Source of the DNA: Pachypanchax playfairii
Lineage: Eukaryota; Chordata; Actinopteri; Cyprinodontiformes; Aplocheilidae
Assembly: GCA_006937955.1 (NCBI GenBank)
Contig: SSNP01000121.1
Location: forward strand, 62,001-126,000
DNA length: 64,000 bases
Direction of reading: 5' to 3'
The notes under the pieces are model-generated. The model ran no database searches and had not been told where the DNA came from. It saw only the letters and a program-made list of their open reading frames with translations. Position 1 is the first letter of the stretch, and the number at the start of each line of letters is the position of its first letter. This document shows, one piece after another, positions 35,753 through 50,117 of this stretch. Position numbers and translations under genes: made by a program.

Positions 35753-36653
35753 GCTTGGTCCACAGTAGCACCAGTAAACCTGAAAGAGAAGAATAATGAC
35801 ATGAGTTTTGATAAGTCTGTTTCTATTTATCCTTTAAAACGCTGTCTAGTTGGTGCCTGTGGAGCTGATGGATTCTCAGGCTGCATTTGCTCTCACAGTC
35901 CATTTTTCTTCATTTGGCTGAGCTATGAACATTCTGTTACTTCCATAAGAGCATTAGATGGAGACATCTTAGCTCTGTTTTAATTAACCTATTTGGAATA
36001 AACTGGAAACTGTCTTAAAAATAATCAGTTTGGAAGCCATTAGTCCAATAAAAAGGTTAGTAGAGGCTAAAACTAAAACAAAAAATATTGTTGCATCAGT
36101 TATCCTGCTGTATAAATGTCAGGGACGTCACAGTTTGAAGGAGATTCACGCTGATCCAACTGAATGATTACTCATGCGCCAACAATGTAAGTTCAGGTAT
36201 CACAGATTTCTAAACTTGGTTAAAGTGGTTAACTGAAATTTTCTGCGCTACAATTTGAGGTTTTTCTCTGAACATGGTCCAACATGTTCAATAAGGACAT
36301 CCCACAATGTGCCGTCTCACTAGACTTTGCGCGTGAGGTGAAACATTATTCTAACAACGATGCATTTGCTTTCTGCACGTTCTCCAATGCATTTCATTTA
36401 AATAATTTAATGTATGATGCGTTCATGAAACGTTTTACAGAATCCACGTTCCTTTCATCCTCCTTCCTCTCCAATCGTACAGCGAGGAGGAGGTATTTCC
36501 CACCTCCTTGAGCTTTGAAGCCCTGTTATATAACGATTGCACGTTCATTGCGCCACATAAGGTGATCTTAAAAAAAAAAAACACGCACAAAAAGCAGCGT
36601 GCATTCCACGCACACATCCCGGTTTTATCCATGCACCAGCTTCTTCTGCTTAC

Positions 36654-36740
36654 CTTGTCGATAGCAGTCCGTCCTTTGCGATTGATCAGTGGATCTGCGC
36701 TCTTTTCTTATCAGAACCAGAGCAGAAGATAAAGTCTGGA
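36654..36740 (-). other. gpr3: Non-coding exon 1 of gpr3 (approximate 5' end)
   Basis: On the minus strand, CGACAAG is followed by GTAAGC, a good donor, with the exon's 3' end at 36654. The intron would run from 36653 to 35780, ending at the acceptor just upstream of the gpr3 ATG. The transcription start is a guess. Confidence 0.55.
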
Positions 36741-36779
36741 TGATGCTGCGGCAGTAAAAAAAAACCTACAGTCTCCGTA

Positions 36780-37060
36780 CTACTCGTGCAGTCCTCATCA
36801 AATTTGCGCCAAAATCCCTCTTGGTGCGGATCGCATCTCTTCCTTTCTTCGGTCGCTCCAGAGCGCTCACGGGAGGCAGAATGGATGCTCCGGCGCGAGA
36901 CTCACCCACAAGATAGCCTGTCTGACGTCAGGGACTGGGAGGCTCGACCAATCAGCGACCGGCATTTCGGATGCAGCGAGAAGAGAGGGAGGGGGGTAGA
37001 TGTGGAGTAATTTCATTCAGAAAAATGCGGCATCCCTATCGCCCCTCCCACTGCGGTTGC
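36780..37060 (-). promoter_or_regulatory. gpr3: gpr3 promoter region with palindromic CRE and CCAAT box
   Basis: A CpG-enriched region upstream of exon 1 holds a full TGACGTCA CRE at 36923-36930 and a CCAAT pentamer at 36948-36952 (inverted relative to gpr3). An AP-1-like TGACTCA lies further up at 37251-37257. Since GPR3 raises cAMP, a CRE suggests CREB-dependent feedback; this is inference. Confidence 0.5.
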
Positions 37061-39095
37061 CTACAGCTCTTGTTTCTTGTAAATGATGACACCCCCCTTG
37101 CACACACACTCACAACAACCAGTAAAACACACACCTTTCTTCAGAGGACACGGGGCACGAAAGGAAATTAGGGGAGTCCATCCCCAGATGTTCAGACAAG
37201 ACAAGGTTCAAGGCTGGTGCTGTCCGCGGTGCTGAAACGCATCAGGATGATGACTCATGGAGAGATGTCCTGCGAAGGTGACACGCAATCTGTGCGAAAA
37301 AAAAAACTGTAGCTGCTTCCATTTGAAATAACGCAGATTAAACCAGACTTCATTCATTTTTAAATTAACACGTTTTTAGAATAATGCACCGAACATCGTC
37401 CACAGTACTGACTACAATCTCACAGGGAGTCATTTTGTAAAGACAAAAAAATAATAATTAAATGAATCAAACCATTATTACATAACTCACATAACTGGCA
37501 ACACTAAGACAGAAAGACCCCCCCTCCCCCCTCCCAGACTTACAGACACATTTAAGTTTATTGGCAAGGGCATAAAAAAACCTAAATATTCTCAATCTAA
37601 ATAAAATGTGTGTTTCAGTAAATTAAACAGGATTTAAAACGAGGTTTAGCAGACTGAAATCTCTATGAGAAAGCTGATGTTTCTGAACAGATTGATTATT
37701 TAAATAACTGTGTCTCTAAGGTACAATAAAAATAATACATCCTATAAGAATGTTTAAACATCAGATTCCAGCTTAATACAAATGAACGACGCCTGAAAGA
37801 CCGTAGACTGTAGCCTGTGGGTGTGCTAATAATTTCAGTATCAATAAAAGGACGTTTATTCTCTCTGACAGCTTGCGGGGACTTCGTGGCATTCCCCGTT
37901 CAGTAGTGAGCGTGGGTGATGCAGGATGGTCGGAGCTGATGTCCCTCCTGTCTGCGTGATTCGTAGTCGCGTTGCAATGAGGTAACGGAGGGAATCGCGT
38001 CCTTATCGAGCCTTATATGGACACACTTCCTGTGGTTAAATACCACCTACGCCAAAGAGAAGATGTGAAATGCAAAACCACTTGTAACCTTCAGAAATGT
38101 CGCAAGCTCCCTTAAAAATTCTCACTTTCTTTAATTCCTTTTGTGCATGTTTCGTTTTCATGTTCATATAATCTAATTTATTTAATTTCATAATAATTGT
38201 GGGCATGCTTTTCTGAAAGTGTTGTCTTCTATAGATAAACGTATCTTTATGTATATGTGTTATAGTCATTGCATTTACATGTCTGCTTTGTTTGGGCATA
38301 AATTAAGTGAACAGGAAGTCGCGTCTGGAATCACTCATTTTTCAAAGAGATTCCACGTTAAAAAAAATAATTAGGTGAAATGACGCTGATTGCGCGAGAC
38401 GTAGATAAATGGCAACAGAGTGTCGTGATGCTGGACTCAGTCTGGTAGCTTTTTAGGTGGCCTGTTATGACTCAGTGCATCTGCATGACACGACAGCACG
38501 TGAAGCTCAGAGTACTGGTACTTTTTGTTCTGGCGCATTTGCATATTTCTGCAAAGAGACACAGATTTGAATTAATTCTGGTGCAATTCACATTTAATTT
38601 CTGACTGGAATATGTTTTGTTGTTTATCAAATGCATTTGTTGATCTTTTGACATGACAGTTAACAAGCACAGAGAGATGCTCTTTGATTGCAATCTGTTT
38701 ACTTTCAAAGCCAAATTATATAGTAAATCAGAAGAAAATTTGTTGATTTATTTAGACACACAAAAACAAAACAAATCTTATTTTAGGGGTGAAAACTTAT
38801 TTTACTAATATAATTTTTTTCAAAGAAATTAAAAAAATAGATATTATACATTGCAAGAAAGATATTACAGTAAATGAACCAAAAGAGCAAAATTAACTGA
38901 AGGAGTCAAAAAGTCATATGCTGTATTTTTAATTGGACACAATTATGTGGACTGATCATTGATGTTTATAAAGCGGATGGATGCTAGAAACAAAAATGAT
39001 CATTCATCTTCATAAGCAAATGACCTCTTAATTTGGATTGAGTTCTTCTTTTTCTTTTTGCTGCTTTTGATAGTGATATTTTTAAGGACATATAG
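37060..39095. other. Intergenic, AT-rich; nothing coding
   Basis: I see no exon with coding character. The short ORFs are random open frames in AT-rich DNA. Confidence 0.55.
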
Positions 39096-40572
39096 TACAG
39101 TCAGGTCCATATTTGGACACTAACACAAGTTCTGTTATTTTAGCTGTTTACCAAAGCATATTCAAGACATAGTTATATAATGAATATGGGCTTAAAGTGC
39201 AGACCCTCAGCTTTAATTTGATGGTATTCATGTCCAAATTGGATGAAGGGTTTAGTGCTTTAATATGTAGCCACCTCTTTTTCAAGGACCAAAGGTAATT
39301 GGACATCAAAAGCTATTTCATGGACAGGTGTGGGCTCTTCCCTCATTAATCCATCAGCAATTAAGCAGGTAAAAGGTCTGGAGTTGATTCTAAGTGTGGC
39401 ACTTGTATTTAGAAGCTGTTGCTGTGAACCCAAAACATTCAGTCAAAGAGGCGTAAGTGGAAGTGAAACAGACCATTTAGGCTGAAAACAAGAAGAAATC
39501 CATCAATAGATAGTAGAAATGTTAGGAGTGACCAAATCAACAGTTTGGTATATTCTTATATAAGAGCATCCTGAGATCTGGAACGCCAAAAAACCTGGAC
39601 ATTCATGAAAGACGACAGTGGTGGATGATCGCTGGATCCTTTCCATGGTGAAGAAAAACCCCTTCACAACATCCACTGTCCATTCAAGTGAAGAACATTC
39701 TCCAGGATGTAGGTGTACAAGTACCTAAGTCTACCATAAAGAGAAGACTTCATGAGAGCAAGTACGGAGGGTTCACCACGAGGTGCAAACCATTAATCAC
39801 CCTCAATAATCGAATGGCCAGATTGAACTTTGCCAAAAAACATCTAAAAAAGCCAATCCAGTTCTGGAACAGCATTGTTTGGACAGATGAAACTAAGATC
39901 AACCTGAACCAGAATGATGGGAAGAAGAAAGTATGGAGGAGGCTTGGAACAGCTCACGATCCAAAGTACAGCACATGTTCTGTAAAACATGGTGGAGGCA
40001 GTGTGATGGTGTGGGCGTGTCTGGCTAGTGTTTAATGATGATGTGAGAGTAGACAGAAGCAGCTCTACTTTTTGCTCAGATTCAGCCAAATGCAGCAAAG
40101 CTTATTGGACGGTGCTTCACAGATGGACAATGACTTAAAATACACTGTGAAAGCAACCCAGGAGTTACTTAAGGCAAAGAAATTGAATATTCTGCAATGG
40201 TTGAATCTCAACATGATCGAGCAGCATTTCACTTGCTTAAGACAAAACATAAGGTCCACAAACAAGCAACAACTGAAGGCAGCTGCAGTAAAGGCCTGTC
40301 AAAGCATCACACAAAAGGAATTTGGTGGTGTCTTTGGGTTCAGACAGTAAATCCCATCAAAGGATTCTCAACAAAGTATCAATTAAAAATGATCAATTAC
40401 TTTTAAACCCCTGAAATGAGGAGACTTTGAATGAAAATAGTTGTAATTCCTAAACATTCCTGAACATTTTTGTTCAACTCCTTGAATTAAAGCTGAAAAT
40501 CTGTTTTTCAATTATTTAATTTCAATGTGATGACACGCCGCACAAATCAACTGTGTTAATGTCCAAATGTGA
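39096..40572 (+). mobile_element. Decayed Tc1-like DNA transposon
   Basis: The left end has a terminal-repeat-like sequence, CAGTCAGGTCCATATTTGGA (from 39100). The right end keeps only part of the inverted copy (TGTGTTAATGTCCAAATGT, about 40550-40568). The interior encodes transposase pieces on the plus strand. 39688-40035 has a helix-turn-helix-type segment and the first catalytic Asp in VWTDETK, then GGGSVMVWA. About 40092-40350 has DNDLKYT, matching the second catalytic block, and LNMIEQ. Stops and frameshifts separate the pieces, so it cannot be autonomous. It lies between gpr3 and cd164l2. Confidence 0.85.
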
Positions 40573-40677
40573 GTGAATGCAGGTGTTTCCGTTCATGATG
40601 CCCCGCCTGCTGATGTAAACAGGTGTCAGTCTGCTCAAGCCGGTGTGTATTTCATCAGGGTTCAGGTGGGCCACTTG

Positions 40678-40690
40678 GTTGCCAGGCAAC
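40678..40690. promoter_or_regulatory. cd164l2: Palindromic RFX X-box upstream of cd164l2
   Basis: GTTGCC-A-GGCAAC has two perfect inverted X-box half-sites with a 1-bp spacer, about 155 bp upstream of the cd164l2 start codon. RFX binding is inferred. Confidence 0.4.
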
Positions 40691-40845
40691 AAAGTTTGGT
40701 CTTGCTCATGTTACGCAGGTCTTCTGGTCTCTATCGCTTTGTGTTCTCGCTGGGAACCGTATGATCACTGGACTCTTTTGGATTCCCGCTTGAGGACGAA
40801 CCTGTTTATTTTTTCACCGAGTTGGCAAAATCTGTAGCTGTCAGA

Positions 40846-43418
<2,573 letters not shown>

Positions 43419-44589
43419 GGACGAGACGTATGAAGGACAATCAGACAGGAAGGAGGGCAGCAGCAGCAGACTGGTGACTCATCGAGTTATGACGACAAGA
43501 ATTTTTTTAAGGCCTTTTTGAGCCGGTGTCAGTTTATGGTTTGATGCGCATGTGCATCCCTGTGACATCTCTGCATGTTGTTACATTTATTTTTAGTTCA
43601 ACCTATCTTGCGTTTAGTCCTCATTAAGCCAGCTTGAACAATTAATGTTTAATGAACAGTTACATGAAATAATTAGGCTGTCGTTATTACAAACAGCTGA
43701 GCTGTATTAAGTGTGTGCTGAAGTGTTGCAGCTGTCAGAAAAGGTCACTTAATGCAGATCAGACTAAATTATGACAAACATTTTCAATCCAAAAATAGAT
43801 TTTCAAAATAAGATCTTAGAATCTGTTTATCGCCTATAAGCACATTCTGTTTTCATGTGTATTTAAGTATCTTTGTTGTGGACTATTGGAACATAAACAA
43901 TAAATATTTACACACCCAACAGTGGTGCTTGATAATTTGTTAATCATTATTTAAGTATTTGTTAATTTATTTGTTTAATTACTATTTTCCTGGTGTGAAA
44001 ATGTCACCATTGAGGGAATGGTGTTCGGATGATTTTCTGTTGGCATGACGCAGGACTGATGGTCGCATTCACCTTTTCTTCTCTGGACAATCGTTTTTCC
44101 AGATGCATCAAACAACCAGAAAGGAGCTTCATCAGAGAACATGACTTTCCACTTTCTGGATTGTTTGCAGAATATCAGTCTGTCACTGATGGTTTTTGGA
44201 GAGAAGTGACATCTTTGCTGCCCTTCGTGATACCAGACCATCTTCCAACAGTCTTCCACTGTACAGATGTTCTCACACCTGCCTGCTGCTGTTCCTGGTG
44301 ACACTCTGATCCTGCAGCTGGATCATCTCCAGGAGACGATCCTGGTGCTTGCTGGACTTTCTCGGTCACTCTAAAGCTTCTTTACAAGAACTGAACCTCT
44401 TTTCTTGAAGATCTTAATGATTTGATAAGTGGTTGATTTAAATGAAATCTTAGTAGCAACAATATTCTTGCCAGTGACGTGCATTTTATTACAACACAAT
44501 AATGTTGCACATGTTTCTTTGCAGGTTAACAGGAAGATCAATGACTTCAAGCATCAGCCTCCTTTTAACATCCAGTCTGTTATTCTAAC

Positions 44590-44617
44590 TCAGTAAGCAT
44601 GACATCATGCTTACTGA
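44590..44617. repeat. Perfect 13-bp hairpin inside the Tc1-like element
   Basis: TCAGTAAGCATGA, then CA, then TCATGCTTACTGA: two perfectly inverted 13-bp arms with a 2-nt loop. Confidence 0.9.
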
Positions 44618-44810
44618 ATCAATGGTTTCAGCAGGTCCATTTATGGCAGCAATGACGTGCAGTGGAAATTAGTTTTTTTTTTTTTTTTGATTAAATTCAT
44701 TTTCATGGCAAAGAACTTGGCAATTCACCTAATCAAATCAGATCAAATCAAAAATAATCCCTGAAGAGAAATTAAGTGTTGTTGTAGCTCAGTTCGTCTT
44801 CAGGGAGTCC

Positions 44811-46148
44811 TTGTAGAGGGTTCTAGCTGTGGACGGGAAGGATCTCCTGTAGAGGGTTCTAGCTGTGGACGGGAAGGATCTCCTGTAGAGGGTTCTAGCT
44901 GTGGACGGGAAGGATCTCCTGTAGAGGTTTCTAGCTGTGGACAGGAAGGATCTCCTGTAGAGGGTTCTAGCTGTGGACAGGAAGGATCTCCTGTAGAGGG
45001 TTCTAGTTGTGGACAGGAAGGATCTCCTGTAGAGGGTTCTAGTTGTGGACAGGAAGGATCTCCTGTAGAGGGTTCTAGCTGTGGACAGGAAGGATCTCCT
45101 GTAGAGGGTTCTAGCTGTGGACGGGAAGGATCTCCTGTAGAAGGTTCTAGCTGTGGACGGGAAGGATCTCCTGTAGACGGTTCTAGCTGTGGACGGGAAG
45201 GATCTCCTGTAGAGGGTTCTAGCTGTGGACGGGAAGGATCTCCTGTAGAGGGTTCTAGCTGTGGACGGGAAGGATCTCCTGTAGAGGGTTCTAGCTGTGG
45301 ACAGGAAGGATCTCCTGTAGAGGGTTCTAGCTGTGGACAGGAAGGATCTCCTGTAGAGGGTTCTAGCTGTGGACAGGAAGGATCTCCTGTAGAGGGTTCT
45401 AGCTGTGGACAGGAAGGATCTCCTGTAGAGGGTTCTAGCTGTGGACGGGAGGGATCTCCTGTAGAGAGTTCTAGCTGTGGGCGGGAAGGATCGCCTGTAG
45501 AGGGTTCTAGCTGTGGACGGGAAGGATCTCCTGTAGAGGGTTCTAGCTGTGGACAGGAAGGATCTCCTGTAGAGGGTTCTAGCTGTGGACGGGAAGGATC
45601 TCCTGTAGAGGGTTCTAGCTGTGGACGGGAAGGATCTCCTGTAGAAGGTTCTAGCTGTGGACGGGAAGGATCTCCTGTAGAGGGTCCTAGCTGTGGACGG
45701 GAAGGAACTCGTGTAGAGGGTTCTAGCTGTGGACGGGAAGGATCTCCTGTAGAAGGTTCTAGCTGTGGACAGGAAGGATCTCCTGTAGACGGTTCTAGCT
45801 GTGGACGGGAAGGATCTCCTGTAGAGGGTTCTAGTTGTGGACGGGAAGGATCTCCTGTAGAGGGTTCTAGTTGTGGACAGGAAGGATCTCCTGTAGAGGG
45901 TTCTAGCTGTGGACAGGAAGGATCTCCTGTAGAGGGTTCTAGCTGTGGACAGGAAGGATCTCCTGTAGAGGGTTCTAGCTGTGGACGGGAAGGATCTCCT
46001 GTAGAGGGTTCTAGCTGTGGACAGGAAGGATCTCCTGTAGAGGGTTCTAGCTGTGGACAGGAAGGATCTCCTGTAGAGGGTTCTAGCTGTGGACAGGAAG
46101 GATCTCCTGTAGAGGGTTCTAGCTGTGGACAGGAAGGATCTCCTGTAG
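44811..46148. repeat. 36-bp minisatellite, about 37 copies
   Basis: The unit is of the form GTAGAGGGTTCTAGCTGT followed by GGACGGGAAGGATCTCCT, 36 bp. Copies vary mainly at GGACGG/GGACAGG, AGCTGT/AGTTGT and AGAGGG/AGAAGG/AGACGG. Because 36 is a multiple of three, a long minus-strand frame stays open, with a 12-residue period around ARTLYRRSF. That is a by-product, not a gene. The array sits inside the Tc1-like element. Flanking unique bits (44741-44810 and 46149-46177) resemble the tail or body of another interspersed repeat, which probably seeded the array. Confidence 0.95.
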
Positions 46149-46349
46149 CGTCTGTGTTGCAGCAGATCTGAAGAAGCGTTTATAACATTATGGAGTTTAT
46201 GCAAATTACTATCAAAGATGAAGCAGCAAACAGTGGAAACAAATATTTATGTAATTCTCAAAACTTTTGGCCGTGACTGTAGGGTGACCTTTGGTTCAGC
46301 ATTGAGAATTTTATCCAAGATTACATTCACAGACCAAAACTTTTGTATC

Positions 46350-46470
46350 ATGAGAATTTATTATTTTTTTTAATATTAATATGCAACAAAACAAGCCCAA
46401 ACCATGATAATGCCCCACCATGTTTCATAGTAGGTTCAAATGCTGTAATAAGATGTTTTCTTCTCTCCAA
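46350..46470 (-). mobile_element. Tc1-type transposase relic
   Basis: CCAAACCATGATAATGCCCC and the following bases read on the minus strand as a decayed version of the conserved transposase block KHGGG..MVW. No ends are visible. Confidence 0.5.
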
Positions 46471-46724
46471 GCTGAAAATATCTTCAGATTAACATCAACA
46501 ACTGCTATGACACACTTTTAATTAGATTCCTCATGAAGGTCTGATTCCTCACTCTCCTGTCCTTCTGAGAGGCTCATCTGAGTGTCCTACTGGCAGAAAA
46601 GAGAAAACCCTTTGAATTATTTTACTGTAAAAGTTTTTCATAATTGTATTTGCATTCATGTGTTGTACTGAACTGTTTTATTTATACAAGACAGTGTAAC
46701 ATTTTGTAATTGGTTTAGAATTGA

Positions 46725-47346
46725 TTCTGTCAGAAAGTGGTATGATGGACCCAAATGCAGGCAGGAAGAGGGAACTCAGTGAGTTAAATAAAACACTTTT
46801 ATAATGAAAAAAAACAGGAAGCTGACAGGACAGCATAAGAATTTACAAGAATCCAGGATTTACTGGAAGAACAGGAGATACAAGGATCACAGGGAACACG
46901 GAAGTTAGGTAGATCAGTTGAACAGGTAACACAGGTTAATACAGTACTAAACAAGGAATATATGATGTGACGGTGTTTGCTGGAGAATGAAGGGCTAATC
47001 AGATGGAAATAGAGTCAGGTGATAGAAGGAGAGACCTGAGGAGGAGAGCAGACAGCAAATACACAGAGGTGAACTGAAATAAACTCACTGGCACCAGAAA
47101 CACACAGAAATAAAAAATAAATAAGATTATAAAATAAAAGCAAACTCACAGGAATGAAACAAACAGACAGACAGAAGCCAAGTAAACAGAGCAAACGACA
47201 AAAACTACAAATAAAGAGCCCAAAATGACACCAAGACAAAACAGGAAAACAAAAAACCCTCCAAAATAAAATCATAGGAAATACATGGAGAAAGTGTACA
47301 ATGAAAAAGAAAACAAAAAGCTCAAAAATCTATAACCATGACAGAA
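46725..47346. mobile_element. Candidate non-autonomous DNA element with short inverted ends
   Basis: TTCTGTCA at 46725-46732 and TGACAGAA at 47339-47346 are perfect inverted 8-bp ends of a 622-bp purine-rich, A-rich stretch (phrases such as GGACCCAAATGCAGGCAGGA) that resembles a dispersed fish repeat I have seen before. There is no coding capacity. The family name is not known to me. Confidence 0.5.
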
Positions 47347-47349
47347 CAA

Positions 47350-48418
47350 TAACATGCAATTTCTGGTTAGTTGGATATCTTAATTTAACTGTGTAAGTGT
47401 GTTTAAGTGCGTGTGAATGTTTTTCTCTCTTTGTAGCCCTATAAGTGTCTGGTGACCTGTCCAGGATGTGAATCTGATTACTGACATTTAGAGTATGTGT
47501 ATATCAACTTTATTACCAGTTCATAGAAGTGTGTGTTGTTTTAATGCTGCTTGTGGTGATAGTTTATTTGTGATGTCATAGGACTGAGTGAATAAAGTTT
47601 GCGTCACATCCCTGTTCTTTTGATGAGGATCAAGGGGCAGTTATCTGTGTGGAGATCATCTATGTGACTGAGCTGTAGTTTGTTAGCCAGCATTTCCTGA
47701 TAAGAATCATAATGTCCTTCCATACCTGAGTGTTAATGTGCAGCACAAGCGGTGCACTGATTGAGGGGAACAGCAACACGACTGCTGTGCCAGAACTTAA
47801 AGGCTTGAATAAACCCACACAAAAAGGTTCCCCCAACTGGGCAGACTGTGGCTGTTGTCCAAGTCGGTTGACAAAGAACAGGACAGAACATAAGCCCTTT
47901 TCCACTCAGAACTCGCCCTCCCTCTTCACACAAACACATCCCCATAGTGTGAAAGGTTCAGCAGTTTGGTTAATGTGCTACTGATTATTTATTCTTCCCA
48001 TTTAAAACTAGCAGAACTGTAAGTGTAGGTGTGTGTGTTTAGAAGGTGTGGACAGCCACTCTGAGCCACGGCCATCTAAAAGAACATCCGTGTGTGTGTT
48101 TTATCACAAAATTTCCCAAACCTTTAAGCATTTTTCTCACAAAATAATGTCAAAAGTGACCAGTTATGTACTGTTGCTGATAAAAATATACAAATACTGC
48201 TAAAAAAGCAAAAATAAAACAAAATATTTTGTTTTTCAAGCATTATGGTGAAAATGTATAATTAGTAAACTTTATCAAACTTATTTAGATTTCTGGAGTT
48301 CATCCCCCGACCTGTGTCTGAGGATCAGTAGTGGGGTCTCGACCCCTCCTCTATGTACACACACTCAAACACACTGTTTGTCTCCGTGTCCTGTGTGTGT
48401 TTTCTGTTTGCTCTCAGC

Positions 48419-48493
<75 letters not shown>

Positions 48494-50117
48494 ACTCAGC
48501 ACACAAACACACAACCCGCCCGAGACAACTTTTCACAGAACAGATGGAACTGCTGGAAGCTGTCAAGTAAGGTAACGCACATTCCCAGTGTGCTTTCTGT
48601 GTATTTGTGCTTTTTTAAAAGAAAAAAAGTGTTACAGAGGAAAAAGGTTGAGAGAGAGTAGCGACAGGTGGTAGCTCACGCGCTGTTTTTAATGAGGAAA
48701 GCGCCGCGCGAGCCTGCTTTTATCCTTAAACATTTTTTTTTAATTAAAACACGATTACAAACTAAAGATTATCTATAAAGAATTAGAAATAAACTGCATT
48801 AAAGTTTTAACAACAGTTTTAACAGCGCTGTATTTTCTAAGCAAAAAAAGCTTTGCGCATGCGTAAATTTCAGAAATACGCTTAAAACGCAGCGAATACA
48901 AATTGTGGAGCACGTCTTTTTTTATTACGGTCCTCAATAATCACAGGCACCAACACGTGTATGTATAAATAATATATAAAATATTTATTTTGAATGTGTT
49001 ATTTGTGTTTATGATTTTGGATATGAGAGACAGTGTCGCTCTCAACTTCAAAGAGTTCTGTCCTCAGATTGTCTGTGGCTTCAGACCTGCAGGATTTTAT
49101 TTTGATGTGGGTTTTTCATCTACTGAGGAGTTCCTCCTATTTTTTTAAATTTGCAACAAACTGAACAGTTAGATTTTTATACCTTCAAAAACCTCTTTGA
49201 TGGAAACATCACATCATTTAATAAATGTAAATGTTATACGTTTCTGGGCACAAACATGTATCACATGTAAAGACTCAGAAGTGAGAACTCAGCATGTCAT
49301 TTCAAGCCACTGATACTTTCATAATAATAAGGAGAAAATTAAGGAAATACAGCCATTATTTATGCTTTGGGCAAAATAGTCGAGTGACACACAAATAACT
49401 TTGCATTTTTTTTGTCTGAGTCAAAAATATAAAAACTCCACCTTACCAATTTTTTTTACAGGAAGAACGTGAACAACAAACAAAACAAAACCAGTTTTGT
49501 ATTTGTATGTCGCCAACTGAATAAGTTTGTATCACCGCAAAACTAATTTTCATACTTTTACATTTGTTAACTTCCTTTTTTATGACTGATCACCATATAA
49601 ATGTTGTTTTTATTCTGTTATGTAGTATTTAAATTGTGTTTTGTCCTAATTTTTCCTTGACATGTTAATGTCACCATGTTGGATCTAAAATATGATTTTT
49701 TTGGTAGATTTTGGTTATTTTGTTTAATTATTATACTTTGTATTATGTTAAGGACACATTTTTTCTGTCTTAGATCATTCCACATCTTTTTGTAACAATT
49801 TTATTTTTTGTGATTATCAGTTAGTAACTTTGTGTCGCAGTTTTAATGTGGAATTTTATCTCTTTGAAAGAATTCTCAATGTTTTCCCACTTTTCCTTCT
49901 TATGAGCCATAAAGTTTAAATCATTATTTAGCTGTTTAAATGTTGCCTGTGGAATTTCTTACAGGTACATCTTGTTATAGATAATATGGATTCATTTCCA
50001 ACACATTTTAAAACATATTTTGTTATTGAAATTTTAAAATCCGAGCAGGATGGGGTGTAATTCGTGACAGTTGGCAGTATTTGTTTAAAGGATAAGGCGG
50101 ATTTCTGTCAGACAGGA
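47350..50117. other. Intergenic and sytl1 5' region; possible non-coding exon near 48.5 kb
   Basis: This is AT-rich DNA with a (GA)n tract at 48418-48490. Just after it, GAACTGCTGGAAGCTGTCAA (48547-48566) runs into a possible donor (GTAACG, about 48573). That could be a 5' exon of sytl1, but its 5' limit and the acceptor before 50118 are uncertain. A CpG-richer patch lies at 48660-48720. Confidence 0.4.
48418..48490. repeat. (GA)n microsatellite
   Basis: About 36 GA units with one GC interruption near 48443. Confidence 0.95.

Larger units (their letters stand above)
43980..46282 (-). mobile_element. Tc1-like transposon, 5'-end fragment, interrupted by a minisatellite
   Basis: The right end is a Tc1-type terminal sequence, CAAAACTTTTGGCCGTGACT (to 46282). 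Reading the minus strand, the element's leader is followed by transposase: 44304-43980 encodes a degenerate central part with VMFSDEA (first catalytic Asp region) and then stops at about 43980, where the element is truncated. No left terminal repeat is seen. The leader is split between about 44740 and 46178 by foreign sequence containing a 36-bp minisatellite. Similarity to teleost Tc1 families is recalled, not searched. Confidence 0.75.

Noticed and set aside
44811..46148. CRISPR-like regularly spaced repeats
   Set aside because: The 36-bp units are contiguous with no unique spacers and no cas genes, in a vertebrate genome; it is a minisatellite.
44789..46204. 471-codon minus-strand ORF with a 12-residue repeat
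   Set aside because: It is the translation of a 36-bp minisatellite. Frames stay open because the period is a multiple of three. It sits in a transposon leader and has no non-repeat domain.
46286..50117. Search for MAP3K6 or FCN3 exons expected from human order
   Set aside because: No kinase or fibrinogen-like/collagen-like coding segment is seen between cd164l2 and sytl1.
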